A DNA stretch of 28,348 nucleotides from Burkholderiales bacterium (GTDB taxonomy: Bacteria; Pseudomonadota; Gammaproteobacteria; Burkholderiales; Burkholderiaceae_C): the NCBI GenBank assembly GCA_011391855.1, contig JAABPT010000449.1, positions 1 to 28,348 on the forward strand, given 5' to 3'. The translations under genes were made by a program, and so were the position numbers. The notes below the pieces were generated by a model. That model saw nothing but the letters and a program-made list of their open reading frames with translations. It had not been told where the DNA came from and did no database searches. This document shows, in pieces, positions 1-7,639 of the stretch (position 1 is the first letter of the stretch; each line of letters starts with the position of its first letter).

Positions 1-1467
1 CGTGATCAGGCCGGAAAGACCAATGATGTCGGCGCCCTCGACCCGTGCCTTGGCCAGGATGTCCTGGCAGGGCACCATCACGCCCATATTCACGACCTCG
101 AAGTTGTTGCACTGCAGGACCACGGTGACGATGTTCTTGCCGATATCGTGCACGTCGCCCTTGACGGTGGCGATGACGATCTTGCCCTTGGGCTTGGCCT
201 CGCCGCCGCCGGCCACCAGCAGCTTCTTTTCTTCCTCGATATAGGGCAGCAGGTGGGCCACCGCCTGCTTCATGACGCGCGCGCTCTTCACTACCTGCGG
301 CAGGAACATCTTGCCCTGGCCGAAGAGGTCGCCCACGATATTCATGCCGGCCATCAGCGGGCCTTCGATCACGTGCAGCGGCCGCCCGCCGCCGGCGCTG
401 ATGGCCTGCCAGGCTTCCTCGGTGTCGGTGTTGATGAATTCGGTGATGCCGTGCACCAGGGCGTGGCTCAGGCGTTCGTTGACATTGCCTGCGCGCCAGG
501 CCAGCCGCGCGCTGTCGTCCTTGGACAGGCCCTTGGCGCTTTCAGCGATTTCCACCAGCCGTTCGCCGGCGTCCTCGCGCCGATTCAGCACCACGTCTTC
601 CACACGCTCGCGTAAGCCCGGCTCCAGTTCGTCGTAGACGCCCACCATGCCGGCATTGACGATGCCCATGTCCAGCCCGGCGCGGATGGCGTGGTACAGG
701 AAGACGGTGTGGATGGCCTCGCGCACCGGCTCGTTGCCGCGGAAGCTGAAACTCACGTTGCTCACGCCGCCCGATACCTTGGCACCCGGCAGGTTCAACT
801 TGATCCAGCGCGTGGCCTCGATGAAGTCGACCGCGTAGTTGTCGTGCTCCTCGATGCCGGTGGCGATGGCGAAGATATTGGGGTCGAAGATGATGTCCTC
901 GGGCGGGAACCCCACCTCGTCGACCAGGATGCGGTAGGCGCGTTCGCAGATCTGGATCTTGCGTTCGTAGGTATCGGCCTGGCCCTTCTCGTCGAAGGCC
1001 ATCACCACCGCGGCGGCACCGTAGCGGCGCACCAGCGTGGCCTGGCGGCGGAATTCGGCCTCGCCTTCCTTCATCGAGATGCTGTTGACGATGCCCTTGC
1101 CCTGGATGCACTTCAGGCCCGTTTCGATGACGCTCCATTTGGAGCTGTCGATCATGATGGGAACCCTGGCGATCTCGGGTTCGCCGGCAATCAGCTTGAG
1201 GAAACGCTCCATGGCCGCGGCCGAATCGAGCATGGCCTCGTCCATATTGATGTCGATGATTTGCGCGCCGTTTTCCACCTGCTGGCGCGCCACGGCCAGC
1301 GCGTCCTCGAAGCGGCCTTCCAGGATCATGCGGGCGAAGGCCTTGGAGCCGGTGACGTTGGTGCGCTCGCCGATATTGACGAAGAGGTGGCCTTCGTCGA
1401 TGGTCACCGGCTCGAGGCCGGCCAGGCGCATCGGCGGCGGTGCGGGGCGGGTTGCAGTGGAACTCAT
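1..1467 (-). CDS. metH: Cobalamin-dependent methionine synthase, pterin/B12-binding part (5' portion, cut by window edge)
   Basis: The gene starts at ATG 1467 and runs off the left edge, so only residues 1-489 are visible. Residues about 15-290 form a pterin-binding domain (VNIGERTNVTGS near the start, then IDINMDEAMLD and IMIDSSKWSVIE), which holds methyltetrahydrofolate. A cobalamin cap region follows, and then the start of the B12-binding domain with the DVHDIGKN motif; His440 is the expected lower ligand of cobalamin. The N-terminal homocysteine-binding, zinc-containing domain of full-length E. coli MetH is absent. This fits the split MetH seen in many Burkholderiales, where a separate gene supplies that domain; that partner is not seen directly upstream. 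The protein would regenerate methionine from homocysteine in the cytoplasm. An SAH riboswitch lies 33 nt upstream of the start. The identification is firm; the C-terminal activation domain cannot be seen. Confidence 0.96.
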   Translation of the reverse strand, partial: MSSTATRPAPPPMRLAGLEPVTIDEGHLFVNIGERTNVTGSKAFARMILEGRFEDALAVARQQVENGAQIIDINMDEAMLDSAAAMERFLKLIAGEPEIARVPIMIDSSKWSVIETGLKCIQGKGIVNSISMKEGEAEFRRQATLVRRYGAAAVVMAFDEKGQADTYERKIQICERAYRILVDEVGFPPEDIIFDPNIFAIATGIEEHDNYAVDFIEATRWIKLNLPGAKVSGGVSNVSFSFRGNEPVREAIHTVFLYHAIRAGLDMGIVNAGMVGVYDELEPGLRERVEDVVLNRREDAGERLVEIAESAKGLSKDDSARLAWRAGNVNERLSHALVHGITEFINTDTEEAWQAISAGGGRPLHVIEGPLMAGMNIVGDLFGQGKMFLPQVVKSARVMKQAVAHLLPYIEEEKKLLVAGGGEAKPKGKIVIATVKGDVHDIGKNIVTVVLQCNNFEVVNMGVMVPCQDILAKARVEGADIIGLSGLIT

Positions 1468-1500
1468 TCGGCGGTCACCCAGGTCAGGCCAGAAGTGGGT

Positions 1501-1596
1501 GAGCGCCGTTGCGGGGCCAGGGGGCAGGCCTGGCGTGCGCCCCGAGCCTGGCGGCGCGACCGGGGTCGGTCGGGGGCCGTTGCAACGCTCCTCGGG
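1501..1596 (-). ncRNA. S-adenosylhomocysteine (SAH) riboswitch in the metH leader
   Basis: Read on the minus strand, the leader has the ordered core of the SAH riboswitch class: CCCGAGGAGCGTTGCAACGG, a variable GC-rich hairpin, then CAGGCTCGGGG, and finally AACGGCGCTC. CCCGAG can pair with CTCGGG to form P1, and GAGCG can pair with the terminal CGCTC to form the pseudoknot. The element ends 33 nt before the metH ATG. The family is known to switch on methyl-cycle genes such as ahcY and metH when SAH builds up. Presence is by motif and pairing; the internal helices were not folded computationally. Confidence 0.9.
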
Positions 1597-1605
1597 AAGG
1601 CTCGC

Positions 1606-1611
1606 ATTCTA
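1606..1611 (-). promoter_or_regulatory. Candidate -10 element of the metH/riboswitch promoter
   Basis: The minus strand carries TAGAAT about 10 nt before the 5' end of the SAH riboswitch, so initiation would fall close to the first riboswitch base. No clear -35 hexamer is found at 16-18 nt spacing, so this is only a positional candidate. Confidence 0.4.
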
Positions 1612-1637
1612 GGGGCGGGGCCTTTAGACTGGGTGCT

Positions 1638-2252
1638 ATGAGCCTGGTCGCCTCGGAGCCTCGCGTGGGATATGCACTCGAGAAGCGCCGCATGTCGGCG
1701 GAAGAGTTCCTGGCCTGGGACGCCGGCCAGACCGTGAAGCACGAATTCGTGCGCGGCGAGGTGTTCGCCATGGCGGGAGGCGAGGACCGCAACGACACGG
1801 TCGCCGGCAATCTCTACATCGCGCTGCGTCAACACCTGGGGGGCAGCGGTTGCCGCGTCTTCGGCAGCGACGTCAAGCTGCGCGTCGAAGCCGAAGACTG
1901 CTTCTTCTACCCCGACCTCATGGTCACCTGCAGCGCCGCCGACGCGGCCGACCGGCTCATCAAGCGCGAGCCGGTGCTGGTGGTGGAGGTGCTGTCGCCT
2001 TCCACCGCCGCCTTCGACCGCGGCGACAAATTCGCCGCCTACCGCCGGTTGCCCAGCCTGGCGGAGTTCCTGCTCGTCGACATCGACGCCCGCCGCTGTG
2101 AGCTGTTCCGCAAGGGCGCCGACGGCCTGTGGGTGCTGCATCCGACGCAGGGCGGCGAGCCGCTGCATCTGGCCAGCGTGGGGCTGACGATCGGTGTCGA
2201 GGCCTTGTGGGCCGATCTGGAGCCCCACCCTCCGGAGCAGGCCGCGGGGTGA
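1638..2252 (+). CDS. Uma2 family (DUF820) PD-(D/E)XK nuclease-like protein
   Basis: A 204-residue protein with the typical Uma2 layout: an opening MSAEEFLAWD segment, the KHEFVRGEVFAMAGG strand-turn, the central GSDVKLRV and YPDLMVTC strands, and VLVVEVLSPSTAAFDRGDK. The Asp of YPD and the Glu of VVEVLS fit the PD-(D/E)XK metal site, followed by the helix with K..AYR. Family members are annotated as putative restriction-type endonucleases, but the physiological role is unknown. An in-frame ATG at 1509 exists, but it would place the start inside the divergent metH riboswitch; ATG 1638 gives the usual family N-terminus. No good ribosome-binding site is seen, so expression may be weak. It stands alone between metH and glk with no modification methylase nearby. 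Confidence 0.8.
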   Translation: MSLVASEPRVGYALEKRRMSAEEFLAWDAGQTVKHEFVRGEVFAMAGGEDRNDTVAGNLYIALRQHLGGSGCRVFGSDVKLRVEAEDCFFYPDLMVTCSAADAADRLIKREPVLVVEVLSPSTAAFDRGDKFAAYRRLPSLAEFLLVDIDARRCELFRKGADGLWVLHPTQGGEPLHLASVGLTIGVEALWADLEPHPPEQAAG

Positions 2253-2472
2253 ACGCGACGGCGCCAGCCAGCGTGGGAAACCGGTCACAGGGCAGGATTC
2301 ACCTCGCCAACCGAGGGCCGGCGTTTCCTGGCCTGTTCGGTCGGCAGTTGCACCGGCCCACCGCAGCCGCCTTGATCGGTGATTCGTCTCGTCATGGGTA
2401 GTATCGCAACGCGCACAGCACGAGCCCTAGTCGACTGCGCCGCAGATGCCAGCCCACCGTTCAGCCCAGGCC

Positions 2473-3549
2473 ATGACAGACACCCCGCCTCCCTCCATCC
2501 CGCCCGCGCCCGGCGCCGCGGACCTGCATGATTCGGCGGCCGCCTCAGGCCATGGCCTGCCCGGCCCCTGGCTGGTGGCCGACATCGGCGGCACCAACGC
2601 CCGCTTCGGCTGGCTGGAGTCCTGTGCCGGCCCGGTCGAACACGTGGCCACGATTCCTGCTGCCGGCCATGCCGGCCCGGCCGAAGCCGCGCAGGGCTAT
2701 CTGCAGCAGGTGTCGCGCCGGCTGGGTTCGGCTTACCGGCCGCCGCGCGCCGGGGCTTTTGCCGTGGCCACGGCCGTGGGTGGCGACCGGGTAGCGTTCA
2801 CCAACAGCGGTTGGGCGCTCTCGCGCCAAGACGCGCAGCGCGCGCTGGGCCTGGACGAACTGCTGCTGCTGAACGACTTCGAGGCGCTGGCGATGTCGCT
2901 GCCGCGCCTGCACGGCACACAGGTCCGCCCGTTCGGCCCGACCCCGCTGCCACCGGCCGGCGCGCCTGCAGCCGGTGCCCTGGCCGTCGTCGGCCCCGGC
3001 ACCGGCCTGGGTGTGGCCGGCCTCGTGCCCACGCGCCAAGGCTGGGTGGCCGTGCCCGGCGAAGGCGGTCACGCCAGCCTGTCGGCCGCCGACGATTTCG
3101 AAGCCGCGCTGCTGGCCGCCGTGCACCGCTTCTACGCCCATGTTTCGGCCGAGCGGCTGCTCTCGGGCATCGGCCTGCCGGTGTTGCACGCCGCGGTGGG
3201 CCATGTGCTGGGGCGAGCGGCCGAGCCGCTGAGCACCGAACAGATCGTGCAGCGCGGCCTGGCGCGCAGCGACGAAACCTGCAGCCGCACGGTGGACAGC
3301 TTCTGCGCGCTGCTGGGCAGCTTCGCCGGCAACGTGGCGCTCATCCTGGGTGCTCGCGGCGGCGTCTATATCGGCGGCGGCATCGTGCCGCGGCTGGGCG
3401 AGCGCTTCTTCGAGTCGCGCTTCCGTGAGCGCTTCGAAGCCAAGGGCCGCTTCCAGGGCTATCTGCAGGCCATCCCCACGGCGCTCATCACCGACACGCT
3501 GGCCGCGCTCACCGGTGCGGCGCTGGCGCTGGAACAAGCCAGGCGCTGA
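2473..3549 (+). CDS. glk: Glucokinase
   Basis: A 358-residue cytoplasmic enzyme that phosphorylates glucose with ATP to glucose 6-phosphate. It carries the bacterial Glk family (not ROK) signatures: phosphate-binding LVADIGGTNARFGWL, the sugar-binding LLNDFEALAMSLP with its catalytic Asp, VVGPGTGLGVAGL, GEGGHASL, and the C-terminal GGVYIGGGIVPRL followed by FRERFEAKGRF. About 35 residues rich in Pro/Ala precede the core, more than in E. coli Glk. ATG 2473 is chosen as the simplest start; an in-frame ATG at 2446 would add nine residues and neither has a convincing Shine-Dalgarno. Glucose released by the maltodextrin genes further right would need this step. It converges with the AI-2E-type gene. 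Confidence 0.93.
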   Translation: MTDTPPPSIPPAPGAADLHDSAAASGHGLPGPWLVADIGGTNARFGWLESCAGPVEHVATIPAAGHAGPAEAAQGYLQQVSRRLGSAYRPPRAGAFAVATAVGGDRVAFTNSGWALSRQDAQRALGLDELLLLNDFEALAMSLPRLHGTQVRPFGPTPLPPAGAPAAGALAVVGPGTGLGVAGLVPTRQGWVAVPGEGGHASLSAADDFEAALLAAVHRFYAHVSAERLLSGIGLPVLHAAVGHVLGRAAEPLSTEQIVQRGLARSDETCSRTVDSFCALLGSFAGNVALILGARGGVYIGGGIVPRLGERFFESRFRERFEAKGRFQGYLQAIPTALITDTLAALTGAALALEQARR

Positions 3550-3570
3550 CTCCGGCCCGCCCTGCCAGGG

Positions 3571-3608
3571 CTTGCCGGCCCCGGCGCGGTCACCCAGACG
3601 CCGGCAAG
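3571..3608. terminator. Inverted repeat between convergent glk and AI-2E-type genes
   Basis: CTTGCCGGC at 3571-3579 can pair with GCCGGCAAG at 3600-3608, giving a 9-bp stem with a 20-nt loop in the 65-nt gap between two convergent stop codons. Placement suggests a shared two-way transcription end, but no T-run follows on either side, so this could be a Rho-assisted or purely structural element. Confidence 0.35.
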
Positions 3609-3614
3609 GCGCCG

Positions 3615-4694
3615 TTACCGCAAGGCGGCGGATCGCGTCACGCCGTAGATGTGCCAGACGGCGATGAACATCGCCGCGATCGTCGGCCCCAGCACGAAGC
3701 CGTTGAGGCCGAACACCGCCATGCCGCCCAGCGTGGTGATCATGACCACGAAGTCAGGCATGCGCGTGTCCTTGCCCACGAGGATGGGACGCAACAGGTT
3801 GTCGACCAGTCCGATCACGAGCACACCGTAGGCGAACAGCGCTACGGCCTTCCAGAGTGCGCCGGTGATGAAGAAATAGACGGCCACCGGAAACCAGACC
3901 AGCGCGGCACCGACGGCCGGCAGCAGCGAGAGGAAGGCCATCAGCACGCCGCACAGCAGGGCCGCACCGACTCCCAGGAACCAGAAGGCCAAGCCGCCCA
4001 GGGCGCCCTGGAGAGCCGCCACCACCAGGTTGCCCTTGACGGTGGCGCGGATCACGGTGGCGAATTTCTCGAAGAGGTCCTTCTTGTGCACGGCCGACAG
4101 CGGAATCGCGCTGCGAATCGCGCGCACCAGCGAGGCGCCGTCGCGAATCAGGAAGAAGGCGATATAGACCGTGATGAACAGGTCGGCGATGAACGCAAAC
4201 GTATCCTGGCCGACGCCCAATGCCCGAGCGGCGATGAACTGGCTGGCCTGTGCCACCGTCGCGGTCAGGCGGCGCTGCAGGGTGTCGAAGTCGAAGAGGC
4301 CGAAGCGGTCGAGCTCGTCCCGCACCCAGCCCGGCATGGCGTCGAAGATGCGTTGGAAGTAGAGCCCCGGATTCCACTGACCGGACTGCACGCGGTCGTA
4401 GACCCCCATCGCCTCGCGCGCCAGGCCGGCGCTGAGCAGGGCGAACGGAACGATCACCACCACCACGGCGACGAGCAGCGTCAGCAGCGCCGCGGCCGTG
4501 CGCCGGCCCCGCAGGCGTACGAGCAAGCGGCGGAACAGGGGAGCGAACAGCAAGGCGATGATGCTGGCCCACAGCAGGGTGCCGTAGAACGGCAGCAGGA
4601 TCCAGCCAAGAGCGAGCGACACGGCGACCAGCAACAGCAGGAGCGGCCGGTTCTCCCGGGAGGCGGGAAAAATCTCTTCGTCAGACGGGTTCAT
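3615..4694 (-). CDS. AI-2E family membrane transporter (PF01594-type permease)
   Basis: A 359-residue integral membrane protein of the AI-2E/PerM family. Visible hydrophobic segments include a pair near the N-terminus (LLLLLVAVSLALGWILLPFY and LLWASIIALLFAPLF), LLTLLVAVVVVIVPFALL, a long central soluble stretch, then FIADLFITVYIAFFLIRDG, a run from LVVAALQGALGGLAFWFL to VAVYFFITGALW, and the C-terminal MITTLGGMAVFGLNGFVLGP that typifies the family (GxxxFGxxGxxxGP). Relatives are variously reported as exporters of AI-2, Na+/H+ antiporters or permeases of unknown cargo, so substrate is not assigned. ATG 4694 is preferred over TTG 4712, which would add six residues. It converges with glk and is separated from the next minus-strand gene by 60 bp. 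Confidence 0.88.
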   Translation of the reverse strand: MNPSDEEIFPASRENRPLLLLLVAVSLALGWILLPFYGTLLWASIIALLFAPLFRRLLVRLRGRRTAAALLTLLVAVVVVIVPFALLSAGLAREAMGVYDRVQSGQWNPGLYFQRIFDAMPGWVRDELDRFGLFDFDTLQRRLTATVAQASQFIAARALGVGQDTFAFIADLFITVYIAFFLIRDGASLVRAIRSAIPLSAVHKKDLFEKFATVIRATVKGNLVVAALQGALGGLAFWFLGVGAALLCGVLMAFLSLLPAVGAALVWFPVAVYFFITGALWKAVALFAYGVLVIGLVDNLLRPILVGKDTRMPDFVVMITTLGGMAVFGLNGFVLGPTIAAMFIAVWHIYGVTRSAALR

Positions 4695-4754
4695 GGCCAC
4701 ACTCGCAGACAAGCCGGCACTGGCGCGGCCATCGTAGCCCGGCCGAGCCGCGGC

Positions 4755-5891
4755 TCACCATGGCAGCAGCTTCAGCTCGAACACCCGCTCGGCCAGCCAC
4801 ACCGCCGCCAGCGCAGCGATGAGCAGCGAGCCGCCCAGCAACACCGCGCGCCGGTAGAACCAGCTGCGCCGCACGGCCCAGGCCAGCGGCAGGAAGGCCA
4901 GCACGATGGCCAGCTGGCCGAGTTCCACGCCCACGTTGAAGCCCACCAGCGCCAGCGTCAGCGTGTCCTGCGGCAGGCCCAGTTCGGCCAGCACGCTGGC
5001 GAAGCCGAAGCCGTGCACCAGGCCGAAGGCGAAAGCCATCAGCCAGCGCCGGCCCAGGAACAGCGGCCACACGTTGTTCAGCGCCGCCAGCACCACCGAG
5101 CCGGCAATGGCCGATTCCACCAGTCGCGACGGCAGCGAGACGCAGCCCAGCGTGGCCAGCGACAGCGTCACCGAATGCGCCACAGTGAAGCTGGTGACGA
5201 TGCGAAAGACGTCCCAGAACGCCGGCGTGAAGCGCTCCACCGGCTGCCAGCGCCGCGCCACCCACACGCCCACCGCCGGCAGCAGCAGCGAGAGCAGGAA
5301 CAGGATGTGGTCGAAGCCGATCCAGATGTGCCACACACCCTCTTCCATGTAAGCCACGAACTGCGCCCAGGCCCCGGCCTCGGCGAGTTCGAAGGCCTGG
5401 CTCGGTGCCTGCGGCCCCAGGATGGCGGCGCGCGTGCGGCCTTGCGCGCTGAGCTGCAGCAGGCCGCGGTGCTGCGGGTCGAGGTCGGCGAACAGCGAAT
5501 AACTCAGGCCCAGGCGCGCGGGCGGCCGCGGGCAGTCGGCCCGCAGCGGCAGCACGCTGTAGGCGCCGTCGGTGTGCGTGTCCACCTGTTGTTCGCCCAC
5601 CGCAAGCGGGCAGGCCGCGCCGTCGGCGGTGATGGTCAGGCGCGCCGCGGCATAGGCGGCAATGTCGCCGTGGCGGCGCCGCAGTTCGCCCCAGGTGATG
5701 AGGCCGTCGCCGTCGGCGTCCAGCCCCAGGGCGTGGTCGAGGTCGCGCAGCGCGATGTCCCATTGGCCGCTGACCGTGGCGTCGGCCACGGTCAGCGTGA
5801 GGTAGCTGTCCGAAGGCTTGTGCGCCCAGGCGCTGCCGGCGCCGAGCAGCAGCGCCGGCAGCGCCAGCAGCAAAGCACGGACCGCCCTCAA
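4755..5891 (-). CDS. HupE/UreJ-like membrane protein with N-terminal EF-hand
   Basis: A 378-residue protein. A signal peptide (RALLLALPALLLGAGSAWA) is cleaved before His24, leaving an HKPSDSY N-terminus as is usual in this subfamily. A perfect 12-residue EF-hand loop DADGDGLITWGE occupies residues 58-69 in the extracytoplasmic domain. The C-terminal half has the HupE/UreJ_2 membrane core: HIWIGFDHILFLLSLLLP, FTVAHSVTLSLA and FGLVHGFGFASVL, with conserved His/Asp on the helices. HupE relatives move nickel or cobalt, but this long form lacks assigned substrate. The start is TTG 5891, whose bases overlap the TGA of the upstream TPR gene (TTGA), implying translational coupling; no ATG near the signal peptide exists. 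It forms an operon with the TPR gene. Confidence 0.82.
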   Translation of the reverse strand: MRAVRALLLALPALLLGAGSAWAHKPSDSYLTLTVADATVSGQWDIALRDLDHALGLDADGDGLITWGELRRRHGDIAAYAAARLTITADGAACPLAVGEQQVDTHTDGAYSVLPLRADCPRPPARLGLSYSLFADLDPQHRGLLQLSAQGRTRAAILGPQAPSQAFELAEAGAWAQFVAYMEEGVWHIWIGFDHILFLLSLLLPAVGVWVARRWQPVERFTPAFWDVFRIVTSFTVAHSVTLSLATLGCVSLPSRLVESAIAGSVVLAALNNVWPLFLGRRWLMAFAFGLVHGFGFASVLAELGLPQDTLTLALVGFNVGVELGQLAIVLAFLPLAWAVRRSWFYRRAVLLGGSLLIAALAAVWLAERVFELKLLPW

Positions 5892-7069
5892 CGCAGTTCC
5901 CGCACGCGTGCCGCCAGCGACTGCAGCACGATGCTCTCGAAGCCGTTGTCGGCCAGCCACTGCAGCACCGGGGCCGCAGCGGCTGCATCGCGGGCGGCCA
6001 GCGCCGCCTCCAGCAGGATGCGGGCGTCGGCGGCCTCGCGCTGCTCGGCCCAGTTCTCGCGCGCCAGGGTCAGCGCTTGCGGCACGTCTCCCTGCACTGC
6101 CAGCGCAAAACGGGACTCCTCCTTGCGGTGGCTGGTATCGCCGCGGCGGCGTGCGGCGTCGAAGCGCGCCTGCAACTCCTGCGCAAAGCCCGCGGCACGG
6201 GGGTAGCCCGTGGTGCGGGCGGCCAGCGCCAGCCGCAGCAGCAGCACGTCGGCGCGTCCGCGGTCCTGCAGCAGGGTCAGCACCTCGGCCGGCCGGCCGC
6301 GGTCGAGCAGGAAGTCGGCATAAGCGGCCTGCACGTAGACGTCGGGCAGGTCCAACGCCAGCGCGTCGCGGAAAGCGGCTTCGGCGGCCACGAATTCACC
6401 GCGGCGTTCTTCGGTCTCGGCCAGCCGCGTCAGGCTCCACAGGCGTTCGGCCGCGCTGGCCTGCGGGTATTCCCGCAAGGCCGTACGCAAGGCTGCGGCG
6501 GCTGCAGGGGCGCGGCCGGTGGCGGCGTCCACCTGTGCCAGGCAGGCGGCGGCGCCCAGTGGCGTGGCGTAGGGCGCCAGTTGCACGCAACTGGCGCGCG
6601 CGCCGGCATAGTCGGCGCGTACCATCAGGATCGCGGTGCGCCAGGCGCCGGCTTCCACATGGTCGGGCTCGGCGCGCAGCACGGCGGCCAGGTCTTCCAG
6701 CGCCGGCTCGAAGCGATGGTCGAATTGCAGCAGGATGGCGCGCAGCACGCGCACCGCCGGCGGCGGGTCGGCCAGCCCCAGCCAGGGCTGCAGGGCGGCC
6801 TGGGCGTATCCGATATAGCGCGGGTCGCCTTGGGCTGCCACCTCGTCGTAGCAGCGCTGCGCGAATTGCACGGCCAGCGCCAGGTCTTGCGGGTTGCGGC
6901 GCAGCTGTTGCCGCAGCGCGTGCAATTCCCTCGCCCGCGGGTCGCTGGCGCGCGCCGGCACGCGTTCGACGATCTCGGCGTCGTCGGTAGGGATGTAGGG
7001 CCTGGCCGTCACCAGGGCCGGCAGACACAGCGACAGCACGAGCGGCAGGAGGCGAAGCACGGCGCGCAT
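5888..7069 (-). CDS. Exported tetratricopeptide-repeat protein
   Basis: A 393-residue protein with an N-terminal signal peptide (RLLPLVLSLCLPALVTA, cleavage before RPYIPTDD). The rest is Ala/Leu/Arg-rich helical hairpins in TPR style, for example LAETEERRGEFVAAEAAFRD followed by DVYVQAAYADFLLDRGRPAE. It probably acts as a periplasmic protein-protein scaffold; no catalytic motif is seen. Its TGA overlaps the TTG start of the HupE/UreJ-like gene, so the two are very likely made together and may work together, for example in a metal-related or membrane complex. The promoter region is shared divergently with the small Ala/Lys-rich protein gene. Its specific role is not known. Confidence 0.78.
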   Translation of the reverse strand: MRAVLRLLPLVLSLCLPALVTARPYIPTDDAEIVERVPARASDPRARELHALRQQLRRNPQDLALAVQFAQRCYDEVAAQGDPRYIGYAQAALQPWLGLADPPPAVRVLRAILLQFDHRFEPALEDLAAVLRAEPDHVEAGAWRTAILMVRADYAGARASCVQLAPYATPLGAAACLAQVDAATGRAPAAAAALRTALREYPQASAAERLWSLTRLAETEERRGEFVAAEAAFRDALALDLPDVYVQAAYADFLLDRGRPAEVLTLLQDRGRADVLLLRLALAARTTGYPRAAGFAQELQARFDAARRRGDTSHRKEESRFALAVQGDVPQALTLARENWAEQREAADARILLEAALAARDAAAAAPVLQWLADNGFESIVLQSLAARVRELR

Positions 7070-7246
7070 GGTAGCGGTCTCGGGCCTCGGGCCGCAGACT
7101 GGCTGGCTGCCGTGTCAACGGTTCCCGTCGAAGCGCGTTATGCAGCGGCTGCTGTCCTGCCGCCCATTCGGGCGCGGGGCTCGGCAGGCCCGGCGAACGC
7201 CAGGCTTCTTGATCCCATACCTTCCAACACAGACCGAAAGACAAGC

Positions 7247-7429
7247 ATGAACAAGACCCTGAGCACGCTCCTGCTGGCCGGCTTTGCCGCCGTGGCCTTC
7301 AATGCCCAAGCCGCTTCGCACGCTGGCGCCGCCCCCATGAAGAAGGCGGAAGAGCCGGCCAAGGCCGCCAGCGCCGCCGCGCCGGCCGCCAGCGCCGCCC
7401 CGGCCAAGAAGGACGCGGCCAAGAAGTAA
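7247..7429 (+). CDS. Small exported Ala/Lys/Pro-rich protein
   Basis: A 60-residue product. The first 22 residues are a clear signal peptide (KTLSTLLLAGFAAVAFNAQA, cut before AS). The mature part of about 38 residues is low complexity: Ala, Lys, Pro and Ser with an MKKAEEPAK segment and a lysine-rich tail, so it should be cationic and unstructured. No family is recognised. The open frame ends just before a strong terminator, which supports it as a real, single-gene transcript. It starts 177 bp from the divergent TPR gene. It could bind envelope polymers or metal-stressed proteins, but nothing in the sequence decides this. Confidence 0.7.
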   Translation: MNKTLSTLLLAGFAAVAFNAQAASHAGAAPMKKAEEPAKAASAAAPAASAAPAKKDAAKK

Positions 7430-7448
7430 GCACTGCGTTGTTGCGTGC

Positions 7449-7485
7449 AAGAGGGCGGGGGCCTGGCTCCCGCCCTCTTTCTTTT
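7449..7485 (+). terminator. Rho-independent terminator of the small exported protein gene
   Basis: An 11-bp perfect stem, AAGAGGGCGGG at 7449-7459 with CCCGCCCTCTT at 7469-7479, has a 9-nt loop and runs directly into TTTCTTTT. It lies 19 nt after the stop codon at 7427-7429. Confidence 0.9.
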
Positions 7486-7529
7486 GGCTGCGCCGTGGCG
7501 GTGAACTGCGCTCCCCTTGCGACACGGTT

Positions 7530-7545
7530 GTCACCTTTCGGTTAC
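7530..7545 (+). promoter_or_regulatory. Candidate tandem regulator half-sites upstream of fccAB
   Basis: GTCAC at 7530-7534 and GTTAC at 7541-7545 repeat with an 11-bp period, the phasing used by OmpR/PhoB-type response regulators. They lie about 100 nt before the cytochrome start in AT-richer sequence than its surroundings. No regulator is identified and no -35/-10 pair is obvious; CTTAAG occurs twice just downstream (7563-7568 and 7574-7579). Confidence 0.25.
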
Positions 7546-7628
7546 AAATGACCATGATTTGCTTAAGGACTTCTTAAGACGGGCGTCGCACGATCCGGGC
7601 TGCGCGTTTTGCGTGTATCCCACCGGCC

Positions 7629-7633
7629 AGGAG
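7629..7633 (+). promoter_or_regulatory. Ribosome-binding site that fixes the TTG start of the cytochrome gene
   Basis: AGGAG lies six nucleotides before TTG 7640. This is the only good Shine-Dalgarno in the region, and the start it defines gives a compact lipoprotein signal peptide, unlike upstream in-frame starts. Confidence 0.7.
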
Positions 7634-7639
7634 CGACCC

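Noticed and set aside
1509..1637. Upstream ATG giving the Uma2-family protein 43 more residues
   Set aside because: The added residues are Arg/Gly-rich, unlike the family, and would be coded within the divergent SAH riboswitch.
2372..2404. TTGATC and TAGTAT as a -35/-10 pair for glk
   Set aside because: The spacing is 21 bp, too long for a normal sigma-70 promoter; TAGTAT may instead belong to a degenerate HexR-like site.
3651..6206. Very long open frame on the plus strand opposite the AI-2E, HupE-like and TPR genes
   Set aside because: Its translation is His/Gln/Arg-rich low complexity with no family features, and the minus-strand genes beneath it have clear domains. It is an antisense by-product of high GC.
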